Assembly (NCBI RefSeq): GCF_900111765.1
Contig: NZ_FOIB01000002.1
Location: forward strand, 558,001-622,000
Reading direction: 5' to 3'
Length of the DNA: 64,000 nucleotides
DNA from: Myxococcus fulvus
Lineage (GTDB): Bacteria; Myxococcota; Myxococcia; Myxococcales; Myxococcaceae
Below the pieces are notes generated by a model. That model saw only the letters and a program-made list of their open reading frames with translations, did no database searches and had not been told where the DNA came from. A program made the position numbers and the translations under genes. Positions 1 to 7,928 of this stretch are shown piece by piece. The stretch's first letter is position 1. Each line of letters opens with the position of its first letter.

Positions 1-670
1 CCGCGCCCTGGAGCGAGGACAGGAAGAGGATGCCGAGCAGCGCCCGCCAGGAGAGGAACGCACCGAGCAGCGCGACGAGGAACTTGTCGCCGCCACCCAG
101 CGCCTCCTTCTTGAAGACCTTCCAGCCGATGTACTCCATCAGGCGGAACACGAGGAAGCCGAGCACCGCGCCCACCGTCGCGTCCACCACCGCGTCCGCG
201 CCGCGCGGAACCGCCAACAAGAGCCCCGCGGCGATGCCCGGCACCGTCAGCGAGAACGGCAGTATCCAGTGCGCCAGGTCGATGAAGGTGAGCGGTATCA
301 ACAGCGACACCAGCACCAACGCGGGGAACAGTTGGTACGTCCACCCGAAGCGGTTCAGACACGCGAGGAACAAGAGCCCCGTGAGCAGCTCCACGAGCAC
401 GTAGCGCGGCGAGATGGGCGCGTGACACGAACGACACCGTCCCCTCAACGCGAGCCACGAGAGCACGGGGATGTTCTCGTACCAGGCGAGCACGTGCCCG
501 CACCGGGGACAGCGCGAGCCGGGCCGGACGATGCTCAGTCCTTCGGGGACACGCGCGATGACGACATTGAGGAAGCTGCCGATACACAGGCCGAGGACCA
601 GGAGGAAGGCGGTGAAGAGAGGCCCGGCCCAGCCCGGCAGGAGGGAGAAGTCCGTCACGGAGCCCGGCAT
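1..670 (-). CDS. pilD: PilD prepilin peptidase (3' end cut by window edge)
   Basis: Type IV prepilin peptidase/N-methyltransferase (family A24), an inner-membrane aspartyl protease that removes the PilA leader at the Gly/Phe junction and methylates the new N-terminus. I translated the minus strand from ATG at 670; the frame is open for 223 residues to the window edge. Seen: an N-terminal membrane segment with GSFLNVVI (about residues 31-38), the two zinc-binding CxxC pairs (Cys54/57 and Cys79/82), the first catalytic Asp at 131 (FIDLAHWILP) and the second at 195 in GGGDKFLVALLGAF. Further hydrophobic segments lie between. All catalytic parts are inside the window; only the last membrane segments are missing. 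It diverges from pilA with 216 bp between starts. In M. xanthus pilD lies downstream of pilI in the same direction as pilA, so its divergent position here is different. Confidence 0.95.
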   Translation of the reverse strand, partial: MPGSVTDFSLLPGWAGPLFTAFLLVLGLCIGSFLNVVIARVPEGLSIVRPGSRCPRCGHVLAWYENIPVLSWLALRGRCRSCHAPISPRYVLVELLTGLLFLACLNRFGWTYQLFPALVLVSLLIPLTFIDLAHWILPFSLTVPGIAAGLLLAVPRGADAVVDATVGAVLGFLVFRLMEYIGWKVFKKEALGGGDKFLVALLGAFLSWRALLGILFLSSLQGA

Positions 671-745
671 CCTAGCGTCGCGCCCGGAGAGGTCAGCCCC
701 CTGGATCGACGATTTCCGTCAGAAGCAGTGACAAAATTTGGCAAC

Positions 746-783
746 CAGGCGCCCTGCCTGACCAGGTGCGAGGCCCCACCTCG
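746..783. promoter_or_regulatory. Two tandem 15-bp palindromes upstream of pilA
   Basis: Two inverted repeats of identical geometry: CAGGC-N5-GCCTG at 746-760 and CGAGG-N5-CCTCG at 769-783. Their centres are 23 bp apart, about two helical turns, and lie roughly 91 and 68 bp upstream of the predicted pilA transcription start. That is the usual place for an enhancer-binding protein acting on sigma-54 RNA polymerase. I infer they are PilR operators. The arms differ in sequence, so this is not a simple repeat of one consensus. They could also serve the divergent pilD. Confidence 0.45.
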
Positions 784-817
784 TGGGAAATCCTCGGGTT
801 GGGGTGACTGTTGGCCA

Positions 818-833
818 TGGCACCCTTCGTGCT
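818..833 (+). promoter_or_regulatory. Sigma-54 promoter of pilA
   Basis: The sequence TGGCAC-N5-GTGCT matches the -24/-12 consensus TGGCAC-N5-TTGCW at all positions but one, with GG and GC at the exact invariant spacing. Predicted start of transcription is near 844-845, giving a leader of about 42 nt before the pilA ATG at 887. M. xanthus pilA is known to need sigma-54 and the enhancer-binding protein PilR, whose gene is also in this window. Confidence 0.9.
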
Positions 834-886
834 AAGAATCCGGGCAGTCGTTCAACCCCCCTCTGCACCTGCGGAGCACTCCCGAC

Positions 887-1471
887 ATGCTGAATCGCCT
901 CATGAAGAAGAAGGGTGGCTTCACCCTCATCGAGCTGATGATCGTCGTCGCCATCATCGGCATCCTGGCCGCCATCGCCATCCCGAACTTCATCCGCTTC
1001 CAGGCCAAGTCCAAGCAGTCTGAGGCGAAGACCAACCTGAAGGCCATCTTCACGGCCCAGAAGGCGTACTTCGGCGAGAAGGACAAGTACGTTTCTGACT
1101 TCAAGGTCGTCGGCTTCGACCCGGAGCCGGGCAACCGCTTCAGCTACGGCATCAACGCCGCGTGCAACGAGGCGAAGGCCGTGACGGACCGCAACTACGT
1201 CGGTGGTTGCATCGGCCAGGACCTGGCCCGCTTCACTGAGACCCCGACGGTCGGCACCCAGCCCCTGACGGCCGGCGTGTCGGGCACCTGCCCGAACTGC
1301 GACTTCTCCGCCGTCGCGGTGGGCAACGTCGACAACGACAAGAACGCCGACACCTGGGGCATCACGTCCCTGGCCACCTCGGCCACCACCCTGCAGGGCA
1401 CCTGCGGCATCGACACCAACAAGATCGGTGGCGGCGAGCCCGGCAACGCCTACAACGACGTGAGCTGCTAG
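887..1471 (+). CDS. pilA: PilA, major type IV pilin
   Basis: Structural subunit of the type IV pilus, 194 aa. The start is ATG 887 with GGAG ten bases upstream. An 11-residue leader ends in KKKGG, then Phe+1 (residue 12) and the invariant Glu5 (residue 16) in FTLIELMIVVAIIGILAA, the N-terminal helix that packs the pilus core. PilD should cut after Gly11. The globular domain has two CxxC-like/Cys-rich stretches (CPNC near residue 135) and a C-terminal Cys pair that ends the protein, typical of a disulfide-bonded D-region. It is transcribed from a sigma-54 promoter and followed by two hairpins before pilG, which suits a highly expressed monocistronic message with limited readthrough. The C-terminal two thirds is the part expected to vary between species. 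Confidence 0.98.
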   Translation: MLNRLMKKKGGFTLIELMIVVAIIGILAAIAIPNFIRFQAKSKQSEAKTNLKAIFTAQKAYFGEKDKYVSDFKVVGFDPEPGNRFSYGINAACNEAKAVTDRNYVGGCIGQDLARFTETPTVGTQPLTAGVSGTCPNCDFSAVAVGNVDNDKNADTWGITSLATSATTLQGTCGIDTNKIGGGEPGNAYNDVSC

Positions 1472-1481
1472 TCACGCGTCC

Positions 1482-1544
1482 GCCCTGGCATGGCCAGGGC
1501 ATCATGCGGTACGAACGGGGCGCCCGAGTTGACCGGGTGCCCCG
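1482..1544 (+). terminator. Double hairpin between pilA and pilG
   Basis: Two stem-loops in the 88-bp pilA-pilG gap. The first is GCCCTGGC at 1482-1489 paired with GCCAGGGC at 1493-1500 (8 bp, 3-nt loop). The second is an 11-bp stem, 1516-1526 with 1534-1544, containing one G-U pair and a 7-nt loop, followed by a short GTTTC tract. There is no long U-run, so it may stop only part of the polymerases or protect the pilA 3' end, and so set a high PilA to PilG-H-I ratio. Confidence 0.65.
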
Positions 1545-1559
1545 TGTCCGTTTCAAGGA

Positions 1560-2483
1560 ATGATGCGCAAGCTGCCCCTCGTGCTCATGACCGCCGGCCT
1601 GCTCCTGGTGGTCCTCCTCGCCGGCCCCCCCCGCGCCCCGCTCTACCTGGGTGACCGCCCCGTGTTGCCGCGCGCCGGTTTCCTCAAGGCGTTGTTCAAG
1701 GCGCAGCTCGGGCTCGTCGCCGACTACTTCTGGATCCTGACCATCAACCGCGTCGGCACCGCCCGGAAGATCTCCGAGTACCGCGACATCTACTATTACG
1801 CGGACCTCACCACGGACCTCGACCCCCGGTTCGCCAAGGTCTACACCTTCGCGGGAATCACCATCCCCATCCACCTGGGCCGCGAGGAGTACGCCAACGT
1901 CGAGGAGTCCTCGCGCATCCTCCGCAAGGGCATGGTCAACACGCCCGAGGACAAGCGCATCCACTTCCAGCTCGCCTACAACCTGATGTTCTTCGAGCGG
2001 AAGTACCGTGAGGCCGCGGCCATCATCGAGGAGCTCGCCAAGGAGCCAGGCGCGCCGGAGTGGTACTCGGGCCTGGCCACCCGGTTGTATGCGCAGTCGG
2101 GCGACTTCGACACGAGCCTCGGCTTGGCGCAGGCTCTGCGCGACAGCGCGGAGGACGATGAGACGCGCGCCTATTACGAGCGCCGTGTGAATGAAATCCT
2201 CCAGGAACGGCTGCTCCAGCAGCTCGACACCGCCATCCAGCGCCACCAGCAGAGAGAAGGCCGGCTACCCGCATCGCTGGAGGCGCTCGTGTCCTCAGGC
2301 GATCTGAGGGAGCTGCCCGCCGACCCCTTGGGCGGAAAGCTCTTCCTTGGGGAGGACGGTCGCAGCTATTCCACGGCCGCGCGGTTCCGGCTGGAGATCA
2401 TCTACGACGAGAAGACCGAGGACGGCGACCGCCTCGTTCCCAAGCCCCTGGACTCGAAGAACCATGACGCTCAACCCCACTGA
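1560..2483 (+). CDS. pilG: PilG, type IV pilus accessory protein
   Basis: Membrane-anchored accessory protein of the myxobacterial PilG-PilH-PilI set, 307 aa. It has an N-terminal membrane segment (about residues 4-24) with no lipobox, then a mostly helical domain with TPR-like helices (around residues 85-225, including AYNLMFFERKYREAAAI) and a short C-terminal domain with Leu-Pro-x-Asp-Pro patterning. In M. xanthus pilG, pilH and pilI are required for pilus function and are viewed as an ABC-type exporter; assignment here rests on gene order and these features. AAGGA lies just before two adjacent ATGs at 1560 and 1563; the second has the better spacing. The 3' end overlaps pilH by 20 nt, so translation is probably coupled. 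Confidence 0.8.
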   Translation: MMRKLPLVLMTAGLLLVVLLAGPPRAPLYLGDRPVLPRAGFLKALFKAQLGLVADYFWILTINRVGTARKISEYRDIYYYADLTTDLDPRFAKVYTFAGITIPIHLGREEYANVEESSRILRKGMVNTPEDKRIHFQLAYNLMFFERKYREAAAIIEELAKEPGAPEWYSGLATRLYAQSGDFDTSLGLAQALRDSAEDDETRAYYERRVNEILQERLLQQLDTAIQRHQQREGRLPASLEALVSSGDLRELPADPLGGKLFLGEDGRSYSTAARFRLEIIYDEKTEDGDRLVPKPLDSKNHDAQPH

Positions 2484-3444
2484 CGCGCCTCCCATCCAGG
2501 TTCGAGGACTGTCGAAGACCTACAAGGTAGGCTTCTGGTTCAACAAGACGGTTCGCGCCCTCCAAGGACTGGACCTCGAGGTGGGCGCCGGGCAGATCTA
2601 CGGCCTGCTCGGCCCCAATGGCGCCGGCAAATCCACGACCATCAAAATCCTCATGAACCTGGTGCGCCCCAGCGGCGGCACGGCGCTGTTGTATGGACAG
2701 CCCGTGGACCAGGCGGCGACGCGGCGGATGGTGGGCTTCCTCCCGGAGAACCCCTCGCCGTACGAGTACCTGACGGGGCGCGAGTTCGTGACGCTCGCCG
2801 GACAGCTGTGCGGCATGGGCGGCCACGAGCTGGACCTGCGGGTGAAGGAGGTGCTCGGCGCGGTGGACATGAGCCACGCGGAGAAGCTGCAGATCCGCCG
2901 CTACTCGAAGGGCATGGTCCAGCGCGTGGCGCTCGCGCAGGCGCTGGTGTCGAAGCCGAAGATGCTCATCCTCGACGAGCCGACGAGCGGCCTGGACCCG
3001 GTGGGCCGCCGACAGATGCGAGACCTCATCCTCGCCGAGCGCGACCGGGGTACCACCGTGCTCTTCTGCAGCCACATCATCCCGGACGTCGAGGCGCTCT
3101 GCGACAGGCTCGCGGTGCTCGTGGGTGGCCGCCGCGTGCGCGAGGGCAGCGTGCAGCAGTTGCTCTCGGCGCAGGTGCCCTCCGTGGAAGTCGTGGTCGA
3201 GGGCTTGAAGCTGGACCAGGTGAAGAACCTGGGCGTGAGCCTGGAGTCCACGCAGGCCTTGGATGGACGCGTGATGCTGCAGGTCGCCGATGCGGACAGT
3301 CAGCGGCTGCTCGGGCAGGTGCTCGCGGCGGGCGGGCGGGTCAACAGCCTCCAGGCGGCGAAGTTCTCGCTGGAGCAGCTCTTCATGGATGCCCTGAAGG
3401 ATTCCGGACGGGCGTCGAGCGTCGGCGGGGAGATCAACACATGA
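2464..3444 (+). CDS. pilH: PilH, ABC transporter ATPase of the pilus locus
   Basis: Cytoplasmic ATP-binding subunit, 326 aa, presumed to power the PilI permease. Walker A is GPNGAGKST (about residues 52-60), the signature is an atypical YSKGMVQR in place of LSGGQ, Walker B is MLILDEPTSGLDP and the switch His is in CSHIIPDVE. The signature and the C-terminal domain of about 90 residues place it with ABC-2/NatA-type exporters rather than importers. ATG 2464 was chosen because it lies inside the end of pilG and yields the standard N-terminus; longer upstream reading adds Arg/Ser-rich shadow sequence. It ends in an ATGA overlap with pilI. Confidence 0.88.
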   Translation: MTLNPTDAPPIQVRGLSKTYKVGFWFNKTVRALQGLDLEVGAGQIYGLLGPNGAGKSTTIKILMNLVRPSGGTALLYGQPVDQAATRRMVGFLPENPSPYEYLTGREFVTLAGQLCGMGGHELDLRVKEVLGAVDMSHAEKLQIRRYSKGMVQRVALAQALVSKPKMLILDEPTSGLDPVGRRQMRDLILAERDRGTTVLFCSHIIPDVEALCDRLAVLVGGRRVREGSVQQLLSAQVPSVEVVVEGLKLDQVKNLGVSLESTQALDGRVMLQVADADSQRLLGQVLAAGGRVNSLQAAKFSLEQLFMDALKDSGRASSVGGEINT

Positions 3445-4208
3445 GCGCGTTTGGCGCGATGGTCTGGAACGGCTTCCGCGAGGCGCGCCGCAACCGCGTC
3501 ACGGTGGTGGTGGGCGCCTTCGCCGCGGTGGTGTTGCTGTCCTCGACGCTGGTGACGGAGGTGACGGTCGCCACCTTCGACCGGGTGCTCACCGACTTCG
3601 GACTGGGGATGATGAGCCTCATCCTCGTCTTCCTCACCATCTTCCTGTCGAGCGGCCTCTTGAGCCGGGAAATCGAGCGGCGCACCATCTTCCTGGTGGT
3701 GAGCAAGCCGGTGTCCCGCTCGCAGTTCCTGCTGGCGCGGCTCGCGGGCAACATGCTGACGCTCGCCGTGCTGATGGCGGCGATGATGCTCATCTTCCTG
3801 AGCCAGTTGGTGATGTTCCAGGCCAGCGTCAATGCCACCCAGGCCCTCGCGGTGGTGGGGCTCTGGTTCGAGCTGCTCGTGCTCACCAGCGCGGGCATCC
3901 TCTTCTCCAGCTTCGCGGGCCCTGCCGTGTCGGCCATCGCCACCACGGGCATCTACTTCGCGGGCCACCTGGCCAATGACCTCTTCGACATCGCGCAGCG
4001 GCTGGACGACGGCCCCGTGAAGACGGGGGCCACCGTGCTCTACTACCTGCTGCCGAACCTGGAGAAGATGAACTTCCGTCCCCAGGCCACTTATGCCCTG
4101 CCCGTGGACGCCTCCACGTTCTTCTCCGGCATCGGGTACGGCCTGGGCTGGGCCGCGCTGTTCACCGCCGCCGCCATCTTCATCTTCGAACGGCGCGATT
4201 TCCGCTGA
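3441..4208 (+). CDS. pilI: PilI, ABC-2 type permease of the pilus locus
   Basis: Inner-membrane permease subunit, 255 aa with about six predicted membrane helices. It has ABC-2 family features: an N-terminal amphipathic start, the segment SGLLSREIERRTIFLVVSKP that couples to the ATPase, and a final helix ending in FERRDFR. The start ATG 3441 overlaps the pilH stop as ATGA, so the two are translationally coupled and presumably form a PilH2-PilI2 transporter. The exported substrate is unknown. The gene faces the minus-strand glycan cluster tail-to-tail with 45 bp between them. Confidence 0.85.
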   Translation: MSAFGAMVWNGFREARRNRVTVVVGAFAAVVLLSSTLVTEVTVATFDRVLTDFGLGMMSLILVFLTIFLSSGLLSREIERRTIFLVVSKPVSRSQFLLARLAGNMLTLAVLMAAMMLIFLSQLVMFQASVNATQALAVVGLWFELLVLTSAGILFSSFAGPAVSAIATTGIYFAGHLANDLFDIAQRLDDGPVKTGATVLYYLLPNLEKMNFRPQATYALPVDASTFFSGIGYGLGWAALFTAAAIFIFERRDFR

Positions 4209-4224
4209 AGCGCCGTTGGCACGA

Positions 4225-4248
4225 GGGGCCGCTGGCGAGCCCCCCTTC
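4225..4248. terminator. Weak hairpin between convergent pilI and glycosyltransferase gene
   Basis: GGGGC at 4225-4229 can pair with GCCCC at 4239-4243 across a 9-nt loop in the 45-bp convergent gap. The stem is short and there is no U-run, so terminator function is only a guess. Confidence 0.25.
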
Positions 4249-4253
4249 GTACA

Positions 4254-6071
4254 TCACTGCGTGGCGCCCGCCGCCAGCCGCGCCTGCCGCAGCCCCTCTC
4301 GCGCGGGCGCCGAGTCCGGCCGAAGACGCAGGGCTTCCTCCAACGGAGCCACCGCTTCGCCCGCGCGTCCCAACCGAAGCAGCGTGCGCCCCAGTTCCAG
4401 GTGCGAGTCCGCGCGCCGGGGCGAAAGCATCACCGCGGCCCTGAAGCGCTCCACCGCCTCCTCCAGTCGCTCCGCCTTGCGCAGGGCGAGCCCCAGGTTG
4501 TGGAGGACGACGGGCTCCTTGGGGCGCATCGCGTGGACCCGCTCGAGCTGCGGGATGGCCAGGTCCATGCGTCCCAGCAGGGCGTACGCGACGGCCAGGT
4601 CGCTCTGCGGCTGGTACAGCCGCGGCAGTGACGCCACCGCCATCTGCAAGTGAGGAATCGCATCCTCCACGCGGCGCGCCTTGAGATAGGACGCCCCCAG
4701 GTAGGCGTGGATGCTGGGCTGGTCCGGCGTCTTGGAGAGGGTGTCCTCCCACAGTGAGATGTCATCGCGCCACGCGGGCACCCGCGCCAGCGTCAAAGCG
4801 GCGAAGACCACCACCACGCCACCCGCCGCGAGCCCCACCGCCCTCGCCTGCCCCGGCCAGCGCTCGAGGAGCCACCTCACCCCCACGGCCACCAGCAGGC
4901 AGAAGCCCACGGAGGGCAGGTAGAGGAAGCGCTCGGCGTAGGCCTCCACACCCCTGAGTTGCATGAGCAACACGGGCAGCAGCGGCGTCAGCAGCCAGAC
5001 GGCCCCGGCGAAGGTGGCCCGGGACGCGCGCCACGCGCGCCATGACACGACCGCCAGGCCCAGGAGCAGGACGCCCCCCAGCACCACCTCCGAGGCAAGG
5101 GGAGGCACCCGTGAGGGAATCGTCACCACGAGCGGATGGGGCCAGAAGAGCTTCGCCCCCAGCTTCCCCACCAACGCCAGCATGTGCAGTGGGTAGAGGC
5201 CCGACGGCCCTCCCTCCGCATGCACCGGCAGGGAGAGGCCGACGGCGTTGAGCCGCAGCGCCGCGTAGCCCAACGCGCCCAGGCCCAGCGGAGCATAGCG
5301 GCGTGCCCATCCCCGAAGCCCCGGGGGCGACACGACGCCCCCCATCGCCCTGTCGGTGGCCCACAGCACGACGGGGAACACCACCGCCACTTCCTTGAAG
5401 AGCAGCGCCGCGCCCCCCAGGAGCCCCGCGCCCACGCCTCGGCGCCAGGTGGGAGGCCCGACGGCCATCTGCCGTACCGCGAGCAGCACCAGGAGGGTCG
5501 CCGCCACGTCCATGCAGCCACTCACCCACGCCACCGACTCGGTATGCACGGGGTGCACGGCGAACAGGAGCGCCCCCGCCACCGCGGCCCACTCCGCCGT
5601 CCCCGCCGAGTGCTCACCCCGCGTCTTCAAACACGCGCGCAGCAGCCCGAGGACCAGCACGCTGACGCCGGCGTGCAGCAGCATCAGCACCAGGTGGAAG
5701 CCCCACGCCTGGAGCCCGAAGACCGAGCGCTGCGCGAAGAGGAGCACGTGCGCCAACGGCCGGAAGTAGGCCCCCGCGGGCCCCCTGGCCTCCGCGGGCG
5801 GCACCCCGTCCTCCGAGGGGAACAGCGGGTGGAGGAACGCGTTGCCCAGCTCCGACCAGGAGCGCAACCAGGGGTTCTCCACGACGAGCTGGAGGTCGTC
5901 GTAGACGAGCCCGTTGCGAAGCGTCCCCGCATACACCGCCAGCGCCACGACGAAGACCAGCAGGGACCGATGATGGGGTCGAAGCAGGCCGGAATGCACA
6001 GCGGGGTTTGCCATGGCGGTGCTCTGGAGCGATGGGCGGGATGGCGACACAGGTTCTTCGGTGCCGCTCAA
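4254..6071 (-). CDS. TMTC-like membrane glycosyltransferase with C-terminal TPRs
   Basis: A 605-aa integral membrane protein. The first about 430 residues have some ten hydrophobic helices with a GT-C fold signature in the first external loop: NGLVYDDLQLVVENPWL (Asp-Asp expected to be catalytic) and, later, FRPLAHVLLF. This matches the DUF1736/TMTC O-mannosyltransferase pattern. Residues about 445-600 form at least four TPR units (SIHAYLGASYLKARRVEDAI, VVLHNLGLALRKAERLEEAV and so on). TTG at 6071 overlaps the upstream stop (TTGA) and has GGGGAG five bases before it; ATG 6014, 19 residues in, is the alternative. It is the last gene of a minus-strand run with the next three. The acceptor is unknown: glycolipid, pilin or another envelope protein. 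Confidence 0.75.
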   Translation of the reverse strand: MSGTEEPVSPSRPSLQSTAMANPAVHSGLLRPHHRSLLVFVVALAVYAGTLRNGLVYDDLQLVVENPWLRSWSELGNAFLHPLFPSEDGVPPAEARGPAGAYFRPLAHVLLFAQRSVFGLQAWGFHLVLMLLHAGVSVLVLGLLRACLKTRGEHSAGTAEWAAVAGALLFAVHPVHTESVAWVSGCMDVAATLLVLLAVRQMAVGPPTWRRGVGAGLLGGAALLFKEVAVVFPVVLWATDRAMGGVVSPPGLRGWARRYAPLGLGALGYAALRLNAVGLSLPVHAEGGPSGLYPLHMLALVGKLGAKLFWPHPLVVTIPSRVPPLASEVVLGGVLLLGLAVVSWRAWRASRATFAGAVWLLTPLLPVLLMQLRGVEAYAERFLYLPSVGFCLLVAVGVRWLLERWPGQARAVGLAAGGVVVVFAALTLARVPAWRDDISLWEDTLSKTPDQPSIHAYLGASYLKARRVEDAIPHLQMAVASLPRLYQPQSDLAVAYALLGRMDLAIPQLERVHAMRPKEPVVLHNLGLALRKAERLEEAVERFRAAVMLSPRRADSHLELGRTLLRLGRAGEAVAPLEEALRLRPDSAPAREGLRQARLAAGATQ

Positions 6072-7852
6072 TGAGGCTCCCCGTCCGCGGCGGGCACAGG
6101 CGCAGCGGCCGGGGCTTCATCGGGGATGGGCTCCAACCGGAAGGGCTCCGGAGCCTTGCCTGGCAGCAGCCTGAAGAAACGCCGGTCCGGGAAGCGTGGG
6201 CGCAGCTTGCGCGCGAAGCCCTCGCCATCCCGCAGGATGATGAGGTCCGACTCGTAGCTCGGATGGGGAGGCGCCCACTCCAGCACGAAGCTCCCCACCT
6301 TGCGGAAGGCGGGGACCTGATTCCACGCCACCGCGTACTGCGGCGCCAGGACCACCGCGCGCCCCAGGCCCGCGTCGTTCAGGAATGCATCCATCGTCTC
6401 GTGGATGTGGGCCTGTTCGCGCAGGGCCAGCGCGTTGCGCACATCGAAGATGCCCAGCCCCACCACCAGCGCCCCCAACATCCCCGCCATGAGCGTCGCG
6501 GGGGGCAGCTGCGCTCGGCGAGCCACATCCACCAGCCGCTTCAAGCCATGCACGGCCACCAGGGCCAGCGCCGGCGCGCATTCGGAGTAGTGGATGGGGC
6601 CCACGGAGTGGATGCCATGGTTGTCGTGGAAGAGGGCCAGCCCCAGCAGGAAGAGCACCGACGACAACAACAGCTTCGTCAGTCGGTCCCACGAGGCCCC
6701 CACGCCCACCAGCAACAGCCCCACCGGCCCCAGGAACCACACCGCCAGCATCAACGTGTTGTAGCTGGTGTTCGCGCCGAAGCGCTCCAGCATGGAGCTG
6801 TCGTTCTGCGTGAGCTTCGCGGGGAACGTGTACATCGAGACGCGCGCGGGCAGCAGCGCATCCCCCGTCACCGCGTGATTGAAGGCGAGGAACGCCACCA
6901 GCGCCGGCAGCCACCCCAGCACGAGCCCGCCCAGGCATGCGCCCACCGGCAACTCCCGGCGCACCAGCCGCCACAGCACCCACAGATAGAACGGCGCCAG
7001 GAAGAAGAGGGTCTCGAACGGCCTGCACAGGAAGGACACGCCGCTCATCAATCCCAACCCCAGCCACCAGCGCCCGCCCTTCTCCTCCGCCAGGACGAAG
7101 AACACCACCGCCACGGACAGGGCCGCGCGCGACAACAGGTGCGCGTGAGAGGTCATCGACAACAGCGCGGACATGGGCGACAGCAACACCAGCAGCGCGC
7201 CCACCGCGCCCCACGCGGGCCCCAACCGGCGCGTCGCCACCCAGGCCACCGCCACCGCGGGCACCGCCGCCGCCAACGAGAAGATGAGCGAGCCGGTGCC
7301 TGTCAGCTCTCCCAGGGCCCACGCCACCTGCAGCCCCAGCCATTCGAAGCTGGAGCCCATCCCATCCTTCACATACAGGTAGAGCGTGGGGAAGGCCTCC
7401 AGCGGGTCCGTCAGCTCCACCAGGAACCTGCCGCTGGCGAGCACCTGCCCTCCGAAGCGCGCCGCCTGCTCGTCGTCCGTCACCGGGCGGTCCAACAGGA
7501 AGACGAAGCGCCCGATTCGGGCCACCAGGAAGGCGACCACGCCCACCAACACCCCACCGGTCAGCCGCTCCCTCGCGTCGAGGGACTCCAGCCGCCTCCA
7601 CAGCCGGACGGCGGCTGGCGCGACCCACGGAGCCAGCGCCAGGCCCAACAGCACGCCGCCCGGCACCAGCAGCAGCGCATGCCCGAGCCACTGATAGAGC
7701 TCGCCCGAGGAGCTCGCGCTGAAGGGCATGCGGAAGGAGAGGGTCAGCCCCGGGGCCGTCCTGCCCAACCCGAAGAAGGCGGCCACCAGGAAGCAACCCA
7801 GGGCTGCCTGGGCCACCGAGGTCCATCCCGTCCTGCCACGAACCGAGGTCAT
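6068..7852 (-). CDS. GT-C family membrane glycosyltransferase
   Basis: A 594-aa polytopic inner-membrane protein with about 11-12 hydrophobic segments. The first periplasmic loop holds RPVTDDEQAARFGGQVLASG, the acidic motif that ArnT/PMT-like GT-C enzymes use to act on a polyprenyl-phosphate sugar. The C-terminal ~120 residues are soluble and end in a Pro/Ala-rich tail. ATG 7852 was chosen: it follows the end of the WbqC gene and gives an N-terminus leading straight into the first helix (SVAQAALGCFLVAAFFGL). A longer reading to 8008 would overlap WbqC and is Gly/Arg-rich. Donor and acceptor cannot be told from sequence. The gene overlaps its downstream neighbour by 4 nt. Confidence 0.75.
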   Translation of the reverse strand: MTSVRGRTGWTSVAQAALGCFLVAAFFGLGRTAPGLTLSFRMPFSASSSGELYQWLGHALLLVPGGVLLGLALAPWVAPAAVRLWRRLESLDARERLTGGVLVGVVAFLVARIGRFVFLLDRPVTDDEQAARFGGQVLASGRFLVELTDPLEAFPTLYLYVKDGMGSSFEWLGLQVAWALGELTGTGSLIFSLAAAVPAVAVAWVATRRLGPAWGAVGALLVLLSPMSALLSMTSHAHLLSRAALSVAVVFFVLAEEKGGRWWLGLGLMSGVSFLCRPFETLFFLAPFYLWVLWRLVRRELPVGACLGGLVLGWLPALVAFLAFNHAVTGDALLPARVSMYTFPAKLTQNDSSMLERFGANTSYNTLMLAVWFLGPVGLLLVGVGASWDRLTKLLLSSVLFLLGLALFHDNHGIHSVGPIHYSECAPALALVAVHGLKRLVDVARRAQLPPATLMAGMLGALVVGLGIFDVRNALALREQAHIHETMDAFLNDAGLGRAVVLAPQYAVAWNQVPAFRKVGSFVLEWAPPHPSYESDLIILRDGEGFARKLRPRFPDRRFFRLLPGKAPEPFRLEPIPDEAPAAAPVPAADGEPH

Positions 7853-7928
7853 CGGCTCCGTGGGGTAGCACACCCCTCGTCCGGCGGGCAAAGCCACGCG
7901 CATGCACGCGCGCAAGGCCAGCCGGCGG

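Noticed and set aside
671-745. Promoter for pilD on the minus strand
   Set aside because: TTGCCA is present but no credible -10 lies at 16-18 bp. Evidence too weak to list.
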